A stretch of DNA of 28,239 nt, taken from Hypsibius dujardini (Eukaryota > Tardigrada > Eutardigrada > Parachela > Hypsibiidae). The position numbers were made by a program, and so were the translations under genes. Numbering within the stretch: position 1 is the stretch's first letter; the number at the start of each line of letters is the position of its first letter. Positions 1 through 14,800 of the stretch are shown here, one piece after another. The notes under the pieces were generated by a model. The model saw nothing but the letters and a program-made list of their open reading frames with translations, made no database searches and was not told where the DNA came from. Location of the stretch: NCBI GenBank assembly GCA_001579985.1, contig LRSR01005800.1, positions 1 through 28,239 on the forward strand. Direction: 5' to 3'.

Positions 1-1250
1 AAGGAGGTCCGCCTCAGTGGTGATCGGCAGCTCGTTCAGCGCTTGGACATTCTACCAATTTATGTGAGATAATTTCTACGAGAAAGGTACCGGGAAGGAG
101 AAATAGTATCGGACCGCCACACGCCCAATGGTACCTTGGACAGCTGGTCTAGTGAACGTAAATTTTCCCCCTGCAATTTGTCCACGTCTTTCTAACAAAA
201 TACAAAGAGGAAATATTGGACGGTGAGAAATGGGTTTGATTCGTAATTCTTGTATGTTACAAATGTAAGTACTAGTACTTCGTACCGAAAGTTGCTCGTA
301 CTGATTCCGATAGGTGGCAAGGAAATCTGCAATAACGAAGGCCATAGGTATGGAGTAAAATCAAGTACTAGTATGAGATACTGTGAGTAGTAATGACTTA
401 ATGACGTAGGTTTAGGAATAGCAAAATTTACAACTAAGATAACATTTTTAGTGAATAAATTGTTCACTTCTGTGTTTCTCATAACGAAAAGTTTAGTCAC
501 TTTAAATTTAAGAAGGGAAAGTAACATAATAAATTATATCAAATTTTGGCTAAAATAACAAACTAAAGTTACTAAAATACGCTGAGATTTTCTCCAGTCG
601 ATTGAAGTTTAATTTGATTAGGCTGTTTGGCTAATGTTAGTTTTTAGGTCCCTCCACACACGTTGTCGATCGTCATCCCGTTGGCCGGTGTGACTGGCGG
701 ACGCATCGCGACCACCGAGTTGCTGTTGCATGGTCTCCAAAACATCTCGCAAGGTGACCGACCTACGCATTCAGATTCAGGAAGCATATGCGTTAAAATG
801 TTCTTCTGAACATATCAAGTATCATGTAATGGAAATGTAGTCAGTAATCATACTGTCGTTCGAGGGCAGCAATTTCGGCATTTTCGCTTTTGGTCTTTTC
901 CATCAGCCGGCGTTGTTCCTGCTCTGGCGACTGACCAGTCTGCGCTTTGAGATCGTCCAAGGTCGACTGCAAATCTCGAAGCCGTCCGTAGACCTGGGCG
1001 GCCTCTTTTTTCAACGGTGAGAACATCAGCTCCTGTGAACAAAAAGACGAAATTTTCTTTCAGTTTTCCTATCACCCATTTCAAACTGGGGTATAGATTT
1101 ATATGAAAGAAAGACAAACAGTATATTTAACATGGCTATCATGTTTGATAATCGTCTATCTGTCTATCGGTCGGTCGGCCTGCCTGTCTGCCTGTCTGTC
1201 TATCTGTTTATCTGTTTATCTGTCTGTCTGTTTGTCTGTCTATCTGTCTG

Positions 1251-1291
<41 letters not shown>

Positions 1292-3122
1292 CGTCGTCCG
1301 TCTGTCTGTCTGTCGGTCGTGACAGACAGATATAGTGTAAGTGTACGCACCTCTTCTAGTTTTGCTCGCTCGCCGTTTCTGATGGCTTCGTAATCGCTTA
1401 GAAGGCGTTCCTCCACCACGGTCTGCTCTTCCAGCTCCCGTTGCATTTCACGATAGCGAACCTGGTCTTCTTCGCTCTAGACATTAAGTATACTCGTATG
1501 TAGCAACTGAATCACTAGCAATAAATATTTATCAGACCACTAAATGCGAGGTTTCAAATATTCACTATATTTACAACGACGTGTACCATTTCCCGTAATA
1601 GCGCTTCGCCCGCCGTTTCGTACTTCTTCGTTCGGTCTTGGAGCTTTTTCAACTGCCCTTCACGACTGCAATCAACAGTGTAGATGTAGTAACAGACTCA
1701 TAGCGCACCGAATACGCGGTCCCCTAACCTTTCGCGTTCGTTCAACAGCTCCTGAACTTCCGCGGTTAAAAAGCCATTCTGCTGTTGGAGGTCCTCAATC
1801 TCGGCATGGAGATCGTCGTTCGTCACACCCTTCGCCACCGATTCGAGCATCTGAAAAAGGAAATCCCCCCAAGCACCGCTCAGTTTCGCTCATCCCCTCC
1901 TTCATCTTCTAGAGGTCCATATTGTACACATGTGGCAAAACCCTTACGCTAACCGATTTAAGCCATTTAACTCGGTTGGTTTATATTAACGACTTAAAGG
2001 GCCTAAATCGGTTAGTGTTAGATTTTCTGCCACATGTGTAAACCATTGACGGGACATACTCGTACCGCTTCGTAATCGTGCTGGGTACCGCGCAGATCCG
2101 CCACCGTCTTCGCTAGAGCCTGATACTCCCCGTGGGTCGTCGCACTGAGCTCCCGCAGGGCGGCGAACTCCTTGCTTTCATTCCTCAGCCGGTTCGTCTC
2201 GTTGATGATGTCCGCCAATTTCGACCTGGAAAATATTTTAACCAGTTTTCGCATGGTATGTCGAGTGTAGGCTGATACAGTAGATGTAGGGTAGGTATTA
2301 GTTTGGTAGATATTTCACCGTAGAGCTCCAATAAAGTAGGCGCGGTCGCGGGTATTCCGAATACGGGGTCGCCCTATATAAGGTAACGGTCTGTAATTGA
2401 ACATTGCATGACCTACAGTAGTACAGCACATGTATGTAGTAGGCTCGATTTCGCCTACACACAAAGACTGGGGCAGATGAAAAACGATAATCCGGAGAGT
2501 TTGAAAAACGACGAGTCAATTAAATTAAATTAAATTAAATACAGTAAGTAAATTAAATTAAATTAAAGCAAGTAAAATAAAGTACTATTACTTAACATGC
2601 ATCTAGGCGTTTTTAGCGTATTTGGAAAAAAGAAACGACTCAAAAATAGACCAGATTTTGTAATCTCATCAATACCCAAATTATTTCTCGGCAGGCACCA
2701 TATAAAAAAACCAGACTTTGGCGATTGTTTTTCACAGAAAATTATAATTTTTCTGAAAGCCAATTAAGCGAATATTATTGAATGGCCACTTCAATTTATT
2801 TCCGCAAAAATTGTTTCAGGGACAATAATTCTGATATATAGGATGATATATCTGATGACGCGGCCTATAATAACATTTTCCCCATACCTTTAGCCGACTG
2901 GAGACCTCTCGCCGTCCGTAGCCGCTCCGATGGACCTGCGGACACACACGCACACGCTCAAGCAAAATTAACATCAAAAGCCAAATACATTTGACTTGTT
3001 GAAGGGATCTTATCATTAAGGATGCACAATACTCTCTACAGTGTAGATGTACCTGTAGTGACGGCTGCACCGGAACCGCGACCGGTGCCTGGCCGCGCTG
3101 CTGTTGAGGGTGCTTTCGAGCT
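1..3122 (-). CDS. IFT74: IFT74 homolog (intraflagellar transport, IFT-B coiled-coil subunit), partial
   Basis: IFT74 pairs with IFT81 in the IFT-B train that carries tubulin and other cargo into cilia. Exons in transcript order: 3122-3053, 2935-2888, 2373-2319, 2225-2066, 1850-1729, 1665-1587, 1476-1351, 1032-854, 762-662. All phases join. The N-terminal exons give a basic, Ser/Pro/Gly-rich tail (SSKAPSTAARPG). Next comes RAYFIGALRSKLADI, which matches vertebrate SYYLGLLRSKISEL, and then an almost unbroken coiled coil. EEDQVRYREM matches human ENQVKYLEM; SPEQEQRRLMEK and AEIAALERQ match human SPMEEREKLLKQ and QEIASMERQ. The start codon is not found: a TAG lies in frame just upstream of 3122, so a small upstream exon is needed. 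A possible further exon at 51-1 (NVQALNELP) resembles the human NDLP region, but the intervening coiled coil is not visible. The identification rests on colinear similarity to the human protein recalled from memory. Confidence 0.85.
53..661 (-). other. intron of IFT74 homolog, no exon recognised
   Basis: AT-rich stretch between the exon ending at 662 (donor GTGTGT on the minus strand) and the tentative exon at 51-1. Minus-strand reading frames here show no heptad pattern and no match to IFT74. I see no repeat or RNA gene. Confidence 0.5.
1154..1318. repeat. CTGT tetranucleotide array (intronic, IFT74)
   Basis: Runs of CTGT with CTAT, CGGT and CCTG variants, ending in GTCCGTCCGTC. It fills the intron between the IFT74 exons at 1351 and 1032. 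All three reading frames give Cys/Leu/Ser/Val-type low-complexity peptides, which are not genes. Confidence 0.95.
1927..2038. mobile_element. 112-bp TA-flanked MITE (intronic, IFT74)
   Basis: A foldback with terminal inverted repeats CACATGTGGCA, flanked by TA on both sides (1925-1926 and 2039-2040). This is the pattern of Tc1/mariner-type non-autonomous elements. Inner arms CTAACCGATTTAAGCC and GGCCTAAATCGGTTAG are also complementary. It has no coding capacity. It is related to the element at 22880-23001, sharing the core ATTTAACTCGGTT (1965-1977). Confidence 0.7.
2519..2568. repeat. (AAATT)n pentanucleotide repeat
   Basis: Two short runs of AAATT/TAAAT separated by ACAGTAAGT, in the intron between IFT74 exons 2888-2935 and 2319-2373. 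Confidence 0.85.
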
Positions 3123-3301
3123 CTACACGTAGAAATCAATACTCAATCAATTAACTTCGGGCGAATTTTCGACAACAATGGAAGATTCCTTTTTTCCATA
3201 TTTTGACTGTAAAAACTTAATTTTTGGAAATAGTCTTAACACTTTCCCTCTCAACATTCAATCTGAAATCGATTGGCCTGAGTTTGATGCTCGGTTCCCC
3301 C

Positions 3302-3615
3302 CAGGGACTATTTTAGTGTGTAAACCTAACACAATGTGTGTAAAACTAAAGCAATGTGTGTAAATCTAAATGGCTTAAGGTTTACACACTTTTTGACATT
3401 TTCTGGCTGTATTTTCGTAGAAAAAAAATTTAAGAAATGCTCTCACACAATCTACGCCATAACGCAGTCCGCGGACAGTGGGTAAAGGCAGTGTAGTCTT
3501 GTACATACCTGAAGATTGAAATCAAACGAGAACACTATAAAGTATTTTATTACAACGTTATTATTGATTTTGGGGTGCTTGTGTAAACCTTAATTCTCCC
3601 TTAAAATAGTCCCTG
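3302..3615. mobile_element. 314-bp hAT-type MITE with 8-bp TSD
   Basis: The element starts CAGGGACTATTTTA at 3302 and ends with the exact reverse complement at 3602-3615. It is flanked by a perfect 8-bp direct repeat GTTCCCCC (3294-3301 and 3616-3623). CAGGG termini plus an 8-bp duplication are the hallmark of the hAT superfamily. Inside are subterminal short repeats: GTGTGTAAACCT at 3316, its inverted copy AGGTTTACACAC at 3378-3389, and TGTGTAAACCTTA near 3580. No transposase frame is present, so it is non-autonomous. The perfect TSD suggests a fairly recent insertion. It lies upstream of the first IFT74 exon recognised. Confidence 0.85.
3316..3375. repeat. 20-bp x3 tandem repeat inside the hAT MITE
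   Basis: Three head-to-tail 20-bp units beginning GTGTGTAAA (3316, 3336, 3356), diverging at their 3' ends. They are probably internal subterminal repeats of the MITE. Confidence 0.8.
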
Positions 3616-3623
3616 GTTCCCCC

Positions 3624-5068
3624 ATTCTGTAAATCGTCCCAACTCCCAAAGTAAGGGCAGACGCTTGCTGCTGCAGTGTTGCTGTCTCAAATGAAGTTTG
3701 CCGTCGTTTTGAGCACTTGCAGATTGACTTACCACGGCAGCCTGTGCGGCTAACCTTGAGGCAGTCCCCGGTCTTGCCGCAGCTAAATATTCCAAATGAA
3801 ATAATCAACTTTTGCATTATTTTCTATTACAAATGTCAGGGGACAAAATCAGAGGCTACCTGGCTGGACAGACGAACCGGGCCTCGCTGACGGAGGTCGG
3901 CCAGTCGCGGACATTGCTTTGAGGCTTCTCACTTCACTGCAAGCTTCCAAGGGCAAATTTCAAAAAGTTGATTGATCGGGGCCCGCACAATTTAGAAGGC
4001 AAAATTGCATGCGTCCCCCCGACGGTCAGTGCTGCGATTATGCAAAAGCAGTTTCATGCACGAAGTGTGCACGTGTGCAAACAACAAAAACGCGGAAGAA
4101 AAGGAGATAAGATCTGCAGAAGAATGGCGATCCCTGTCGTGTTAATCGCACTGTCGTATTTGTCGCACTGTCGTGTTTGTCGCACTGTCGTGTTAATCGC
4201 ACTGTCGTATTTGTCGCCCTTTCAGTTCGGGAAATGGACTCGTTTTTCCATCTGTGCTTTCTGAATGAACTACTTTGCGGATGCAAGTGCAGTCGCGAGG
4301 CAATTCGCCTACCGATCACGTTTTCCCTATGCACCTGCATGGAATTTTAAATTTCATCCCGAGCTTACCGATCGATCGCATGAAGAGCGCGAGCGCGACT
4401 GATGCAAACTCAGAAGGAAATTGAGCAGGTCTTGTTTGATTGGTCGATTGAGCGCCTTTTCGGCCACTGTTTCAAGAAAAGTTAAAATTAAATCACTATT
4501 TTGCGTGTCAAATCACGTTGACGTCAACCAGCGACCACAGTTATATCCCTGTCTACAAAGATGGTTGATTTCAACTTGACACGCAACGAGTGCCTCGAGT
4601 GCAGCGATGTCGCGAGGAGACTGCTGAATTGGAGCCATGTCTGCGTACATAGCTTTACGCCAGATGATTTCCAGCTTTCCTGTCCTAATCGTAAACTTTC
4701 TCAGAATTCATTTTTTAATTTCAATGCAAAATATGTGTGCGATGGAAATTAAGTGATGTGACAATCCAAGTTCGGTAAAAAACAATCGAAGCGCGAAATT
4801 CGCGAATCAGCAAGGAAAAGGTGCGCGTTCAGCGCTTTCCTTTCAACCGTCTGGCTTTTCATGCTGACTTGCACTTCCAATCGATTTTCCTCTGTTTGCT
4901 GTCTGTCTGTTGTGGATAAGTTCTTTGACCCATCATCTCATCTCTTCTTCCCATAAACTTTTTCCCTCCTTTTCAACCCCTCCCCCGTAATTTTTTTCTT
5001 ATTCTATTCTAAATCCTATCAAAAACCTTTGGAGCGGCTGTAGCGTGCCTAAAAAGTAGCACTTGCAG
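3624..5068. other. spacer between divergent IFT74 and kinesin-13
   Basis: No protein frame here resembles a known family. The longest plus-strand frame near 4561-4752 encodes a 63-aa peptide I do not recognise and has no supporting splice context. Promoters of both flanking genes should lie here or within the MITE region, and the missing 5' exon of IFT74 may too. No clear TATA box can be assigned. Confidence 0.5.
4134..4218. repeat. 17-bp x5 tandem repeat
   Basis: Five units of 17 bp starting at 4134, 4151, 4168, 4185 and 4202. Each begins CTGTCGT, and the units alternate between a GTTAATCGCA-type and an ATTTGTCGCA-type tail (4168 has GTTTGTCGCA). This looks like a small minisatellite with a higher-order pattern. 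Confidence 0.9.
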
Positions 5069-5096
5069 CTGGAAGAAGAAGATCGACTGCTTCGAG
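5069..5096 (+). other. candidate 5'UTR exon of the kinesin-13 gene
   Basis: A 28-bp segment is bounded by a good acceptor (CACTTGCAG) and a strong donor (GAG|GTACGT at 5097). The first coding exon of the kinesin is preceded directly by a polypyrimidine tract and CTCCTCAG at 5693, so an upstream exon is expected. Whether this is that exon is inference. Confidence 0.35.
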
Positions 5097-5694
5097 GTAC
5101 GTGGCGAAAAATGAAGCATTTTTTTAAACGTGATAAAACTGTTTTCAAGGTCCCCCCCCCGTAGAATTTGCGTGCTCACTTACAAGTACAGTTCATTCAA
5201 ATAAATCCAACGTTTTACCCGTCCTGTAGGCCATTTCCATGGTTGAAATGGAACCAGATTTTCCGGTTTCTTCGCTAATTAAATGAAAAATCAATCGACG
5301 GTTCGACTCTCGTGATGACGTTAAAATGGCTTTAATGTTGCAGATTAGCAATCTGAATAGAAGAAATTTGCAAAAGAAATTTCAGTACTTGTGAGGAAAC
5401 CGGAACATCTGATTGAAACGGAAAATTTGGACATCGGGTTTTTCCGTTCGACTTGCTGATGGTCGTGCTGCCTTGATTGATTGATGAAAGCGTCCCCGCT
5501 TTCCTTGTTTGGCTGTGCAGGCTTGATTGAGTGGTTTTTGTTTGCACGCAATTTCGCCTGTTGATTGATTAGCTGATTAATTGACACTTCCTTATCTCAC
5601 GTATTTTCTTTGTCGGGCCCCGTTCTCGATGGAACCATGGCGACCTTGTTACACGAAAATAAATCCCAATCGTTTGTTGTTTTTTCTCCTCAGG

Positions 5695-9980
<4,286 letters not shown>

Positions 9981-10521
9981 CAATGAACTGAATAATACAT
10001 TCCCTCGGCAAGGCACACCACAGTGAGCAGAGCGATCGTTCACACGTGTTTCCACTCTAAACAACGACGCGCAGTGAATTTCACTTCATCTCACACTGAG
10101 CCGGTTGCTTTTCTATTTTATTACAATTTTTTTGGTTTTCATTTTGGAAATAGAAACGGGGCAAATCGTCGAATTGTCTGTGGTCGCTTTCGCCTGTGTT
10201 TTCCTTGCGCGCGCGGTGTGGCGCCCTGTGATGTGTAGCTTCATACTACTTTGATCTTTTTCTTGATACAAAAGTTGTCTTTTTTTCTTTCCTCATCTAT
10301 CTCCCTCTCTCTCTCTGGTCGAATTGAACGTGAACGAACCGAGTTTTTTTCCACTGCCTTTCTCAGATATTACTGGTGGTGACAAGGTTTTTTTTGCCCT
10401 CTGCATGATTTGGCTGAAAATGCTTCTGCGTGGGACCCAGTCATTCGATGATCGGTTAGCTGGTATATAAAGTTTTACAAATTTTCCATTGCAAAATCTG
10501 AACACTCCTCTGTTCGATTGC

Positions 10522-10631
10522 CTATCTGTTTGACTGTCTGTCTCTGAAAATCTCTGCTTTCCTGTTAGTCTATCTGTCGCCGTATCATTATGTCTGTCTG
10601 TCTGTTTGTATCTCTCTCTGTCTGTCTGTGT
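10522..10631. repeat. degenerate CTGT array (intergenic)
   Basis: Interrupted CTGT/CTAT units with TCTCTC runs between kinesin-13 and the ZP gene. Confidence 0.85.
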
Positions 10632-10860
10632 TTCTGAAATTGCCTTGCGTACGAAAACTGCCTTGAGTACGAAAATTGCCTATGTGACAGAGAATCCAAT
10701 GCCTGAGGGCAGAAAACATGAATGAGTCAGTCATCGTTACTGAACTTGTTACTGAAGTAGCAACGGTCAGGAGATTTTAAACGGAATGTCGGACCGGCGA
10801 TCCGGGGAAGGGCCCAGCCAAGTCACGGGCGACTAGTAGATTCACCGGCGGAAATTACTA

Positions 10861-10888
10861 ACGGACAGACAGACAGACGGACGGACGG
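10861..10888. repeat. short CAGA/CGGA array (intergenic)
   Basis: Two and a half CAGA units followed by three CGGA units. Confidence 0.8.
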
Positions 10889-11380
10889 CCAGCAAGTGTG
10901 GAAGTTCAGTTATGTGGCCGATGGACATGAAACCCATGTGCAGAAATCCATACAGATTTTCGGTTGTTCTGCAATATGGGCTTGACGGATTAACTGTTTA
11001 GGCTAATCTCACGGTACAAGTGAGTTCAGTTGCCTTTGATGCGATAATTAGAACAATTTAATCGAAGGTGCACACCTTGAAAAGTCTTCAGTCACAGTAG
11101 GAATAATATTAAGCAACGTAGAACAATGTAGTATCTTCGTAGCATTGCGCTTGTCAAGGTACACGCACTGATCAGGCATTGGAAGGTCGCCTGGATTAGA
11201 TTGAGCATGACCGATGCGTTTCATATTTAATGGAATGGTTTTACAACGAACAGCGAAACTGAACTTCTTTATGTCATTTTCTGTTTCCGGCAGTTTGAAA
11301 CCCGATTCCATGCTAGGGAGTTTTAGCGAAAACGACTCCTTAATTGATCGTGGAAGTGAGGAACCTGATCGGCTTTCCAA

Positions 11381-11814
11381 ATGGCGATTTTGGGCCGGTT
11401 GATTTTGTTTCTAGTTGTAGCAATTGTCCGACAGACATCCCGGGTAGAGGCCGGACAACCGGAAATTATCGACTCCAGCCGGGCACTGCCGCCAGGAACT
11501 GATCAGACACTGCTGGTGGAACAGAAGGGTCCGTTAGTGGTGCAGGCGGCAATTGAAAAAATAACTGAACAATGTAAGACGTTTACTGACTCTCAAGGCA
11601 ACTTACTTTTTTATTGAGCTTTTGGCGATAATTACTCCTTTAGGTATCTTCAAGAATGATAAACAAATGCTCCGAGTAATGGCACTGCTGGAGTCGAACT
11701 ATGGTAAAGAAGCCAATACTTTCCGGAAAGGATACTACGGAGGCATCTGGCAGGTAATGGTTGAAACAGAGAGACAAAGAGACAGAGACTGGACAGGCAG
11801 GCAGGCAGACAGAC

Positions 11815-11863
<49 letters not shown>

Positions 11864-14800
11864 GTTTTCACTTCAGTGACTTTGAGCACTGGCTTTTACA
11901 GATTAGTGAGCGGATGTTCAACTACACCCAAACATCTCCTCAACTCTCTCACTTTTCACGCCAATTTCTTTCCGCCTTCAACATTGATTGGCAAACGGTG
12001 ACCTGGAGAGATCTGACAAAGCCCTTCTACTCCGCTCTGGCTGCTCGGCTCGTTATCGCAGCCGCTTCTGCGGAAACTACGTCGCGCAACATTGTCATAG
12101 CCGATACAGAGGAAAAGTCAATATTGTAAGGCCTCGCAGACCGTTCAAATTACTCCCATATCAGCTACTGCTGCTCCTATCGTTCTGCCCAACCCAGCAG
12201 TGACCTTGGCCTTTACTCATTCTGTCTTCCACCCTAACAGAGACGGAGCCATTCCATGGAGCGCCAGCGAGCAAGCCAGAGTGTGGATGAATGCTTACGA
12301 GAAGTCCCCAGAACTGGTTGGCGACTACGTCGACGCAGCTAGAAGGATGATAAACAGCTCACGTACGAAGAGCACTATTCCTTATTGAGATGCCGCCCAT
12401 GAACAACGCTAGTATAATGGGTGGAACTCGACCTATTTAGGGAAACACACTTTTCGACACGATTCCATCCAAAATTGAGTTAGAAAAAAACTGGCGTCAG
12501 CCAGATATTGTTAGAGATAAGAGGGGCGGGGTAAGATGGATTTCTCGAACAGGAATGGAACTGCTAGCGCAACCATTTAGAATTGATATGTAGCTCCGCC
12601 CCTTGAGAACTGAAAAATTATTCTCTAATGCCAATCTATTTCAAATTCAATTTTGGATGATATTATGTAAAGAAATATTTGTTACAACATATACTGGCAG
12701 TAGAATGGGATTGCTGAAGTGAAGGCACGAAAGGGGGGACTGGTCGTGTCTTTTTAATACGCGTCTTTTTAATATGTCTCGTATAACATTCTGGCAATAT
12801 TACAACAATCCGATGGATTACAATAAGTTGGAAATGATTTTTAATTAATTTTTTTCAATAAGGAAAGACTGTATGTTAAAAAATGACGAGGTATAAGAAT
12901 CAATTCTGATATTTTAATTTATGAAGCCTGGGCCGAAATCATGTTCTATTTACTTTTTGGATGTATTACAGTAATCAAAATAAGAGACTCTTAAACTGCG
13001 ATTCAAATATGTTTATTAATTTAATAAAAAAAAGACAAAGTGACTGGACATGGGCCACTTGCGCCGTATTCAGACACGTAGCAAACCCCGCCCACCAGCG
13101 AATAGCGCTCTAATAATCCATTTTTTCGTTCACATTATCAGGTTGTAATTCGGTCGGGGCAGACATTGCCTTCATCATGGACTCGTCGGGGAGTGTCGGG
13201 GCGGAAGCCTTCCAGGAGAGCCTGAACTTTGTGGCACAAGTAATAAACGTGGAATATTTATCTCCTATTGTATATACAGATACATGTATCTAATATATCC
13301 TATAATTATAATCTGATTATAATTATAATCTAATTATAATTATAATCTAGTATATAATATATAATTATAAAATAAATATAGGTATAATTATATATATCAA
13401 ATTATATGTATCTCAAAGTATGTATATATAATTGTCTGTACGGCTACACTTTCTGCCGTGAAACGGGGAGTTGATCAATTAGATTATTGTCTATCCAAGG
13501 TCGTGGATGCGCTGGATATCGGTACGAACCGCAACCGTATTGCCTTCATCTCCTACAGCAGCAATACCCATGCCGCAGCCTTCCATTTCAACACATACAC
13601 CGCTAAATCTGAGGTCTGTATTTATGTTAAAATTTAAATTGTTGTTTTCAAAAGAATAATCTTAAAGTAAGACTACTGTATTTTGACGAGCCCATCCGAC
13701 AGCGCATCATTTTGTGTCTGTCGCGTGCCTGTAATCGTCCATTCATCCCAACCGACTAAAATTTGAATGTATAAGATTGCCTTGTCTTTGCTTTACTACA
13801 ACAACTACAGATCATCCATCACATCCTAAACACGCCGTGGCAGGCCGGCATGACACCGACAGCTCAAGCTCTAGAAACTGTTTATCAACGGTTTTCACGG
13901 AGGAGAACGGCTCACGCAAGAACCAGAACTTTCCGCAAATCGGTACGAGAACTAAGAGAATCACACTCTTGATAATGACCCCTTAATCGGGTCTAAGTGA
14001 AGCTGGAATTTATTTTGCAGCGGTTCTGGTGACAGACGGCATTTCCGACAGTCCCGTTGAGACACTCCAAGCAGCTGGTAATGTTCATGCCAGCAAAATT
14101 CGAGTCATCTCGGTTGGTGTTGGCCACGGCATCAATCCCTATGAACTGGAAGCTGTCGCATCGGAGCCGAGTACGTTTTTGTCACTAAACAATGTAGCAA
14201 CTGCTCTCTGTCTGACCGCTCTGTCTGACCGTCTGACTGCTCTTTTGTTTGCAGAATGCCAGAACCTTTACCATCTGCAGAACTACGGCGACATGGCCGA
14301 CATCTTCGCTATGGAGATCGAGGAGCGCAGCTGCAGCGGTCAGACAAATAATTCTCGTGTTTCTAAACATTTCGATACTGTGGGTGTGACAGTCGGAGTA
14401 GAGCCAATGCTATATTCCCTCGGTTTGGAACGATTTCAGAACCCGCGGTCATCGTGGTGCCGCCAATTGACGAGGAGGAGGACGGCGGTGGTTCGGGCTC
14501 CCGGCCACCGACCATCACTGTGATCCTGCAACCGGGACAAGTGCAGCACTTCTGTTTTGAAACGTCCAGCATGCACGGTGTGACTCTAATTGTAAGCGGA
14601 ATCACAGTGGTGTCTCACCATGACATGGTCTGTGTGTCTGCGTGTTTATGTCTGTCTGAGTGTCTGTGTGTCTGTGTGTCGGTCTGACTTTCTGTCCGTC
14701 TGTTCGTCTGTGGGTCTGTGTGTCTGTGTGTCCGTCTGTGTGTCTGTCTGTGTGTCTGTTCGTCTGTATGTCTGTGTATCTGTGTATCTGTGTGTCTGTG

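Larger units (their letters stand above)
9981..11380. other. spacer between kinesin-13 and the VWA-CUB-ZP gene
   Basis: Holds the kinesin 3'UTR (no AATAAA seen close to the stop) and the upstream region of the next gene. A TATA-like TATATAAAG sits at 10464-10472, about 910 bp before the next start codon, so it would need a 5'UTR intron to be relevant. Two CTGT/CAGA-type arrays are listed separately. No further gene is recognised. Confidence 0.5.

Noticed and set aside
192-527. A 111-aa minus-strand frame at the left edge
   Set aside because: AT-rich, Leu/Val/Phe composition without heptads; not IFT74-like and inside the predicted intron.
1103-1446. Reading frames rich in Cys-Leu-Ser-Val or Asp-Arg-Gln-Thr repeats, here and in every other CTGT/CAGA array (for example 14602-14959, 26168-26657, 27040-27450)
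   Set aside because: They are translations of tetranucleotide microsatellites inside introns of clear genes, with no independent conservation or splice context.
3178-3363. A 61-aa frame entering the hAT MITE
   Set aside because: It crosses the transposon boundary and target duplication, so it is a chance frame.
4134-4218. CRISPR-like array
   Set aside because: The units are directly adjacent with no unique spacers, and the host is a eukaryote.
4561-4752. A 63-aa plus-strand frame (MVDFNLTRNECLEC) in the IFT74/kinesin-13 spacer
   Set aside because: No recognisable domain, no repeat of its Cys spacing, and no flanking splice signals that connect it to another exon.
5581-5694. N-terminal extension of kinesin-13 from an in-frame ATG at 5581
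   Set aside because: A polypyrimidine tract and CTCCTCAG lie immediately before the ATG at 5695, and the extra residues do not resemble kinesin-13 N-termini.
10780-10860. GC-rich segment considered as a tRNA or structural RNA
   Set aside because: I could not form a cloverleaf or find A/B box sequences; no support.
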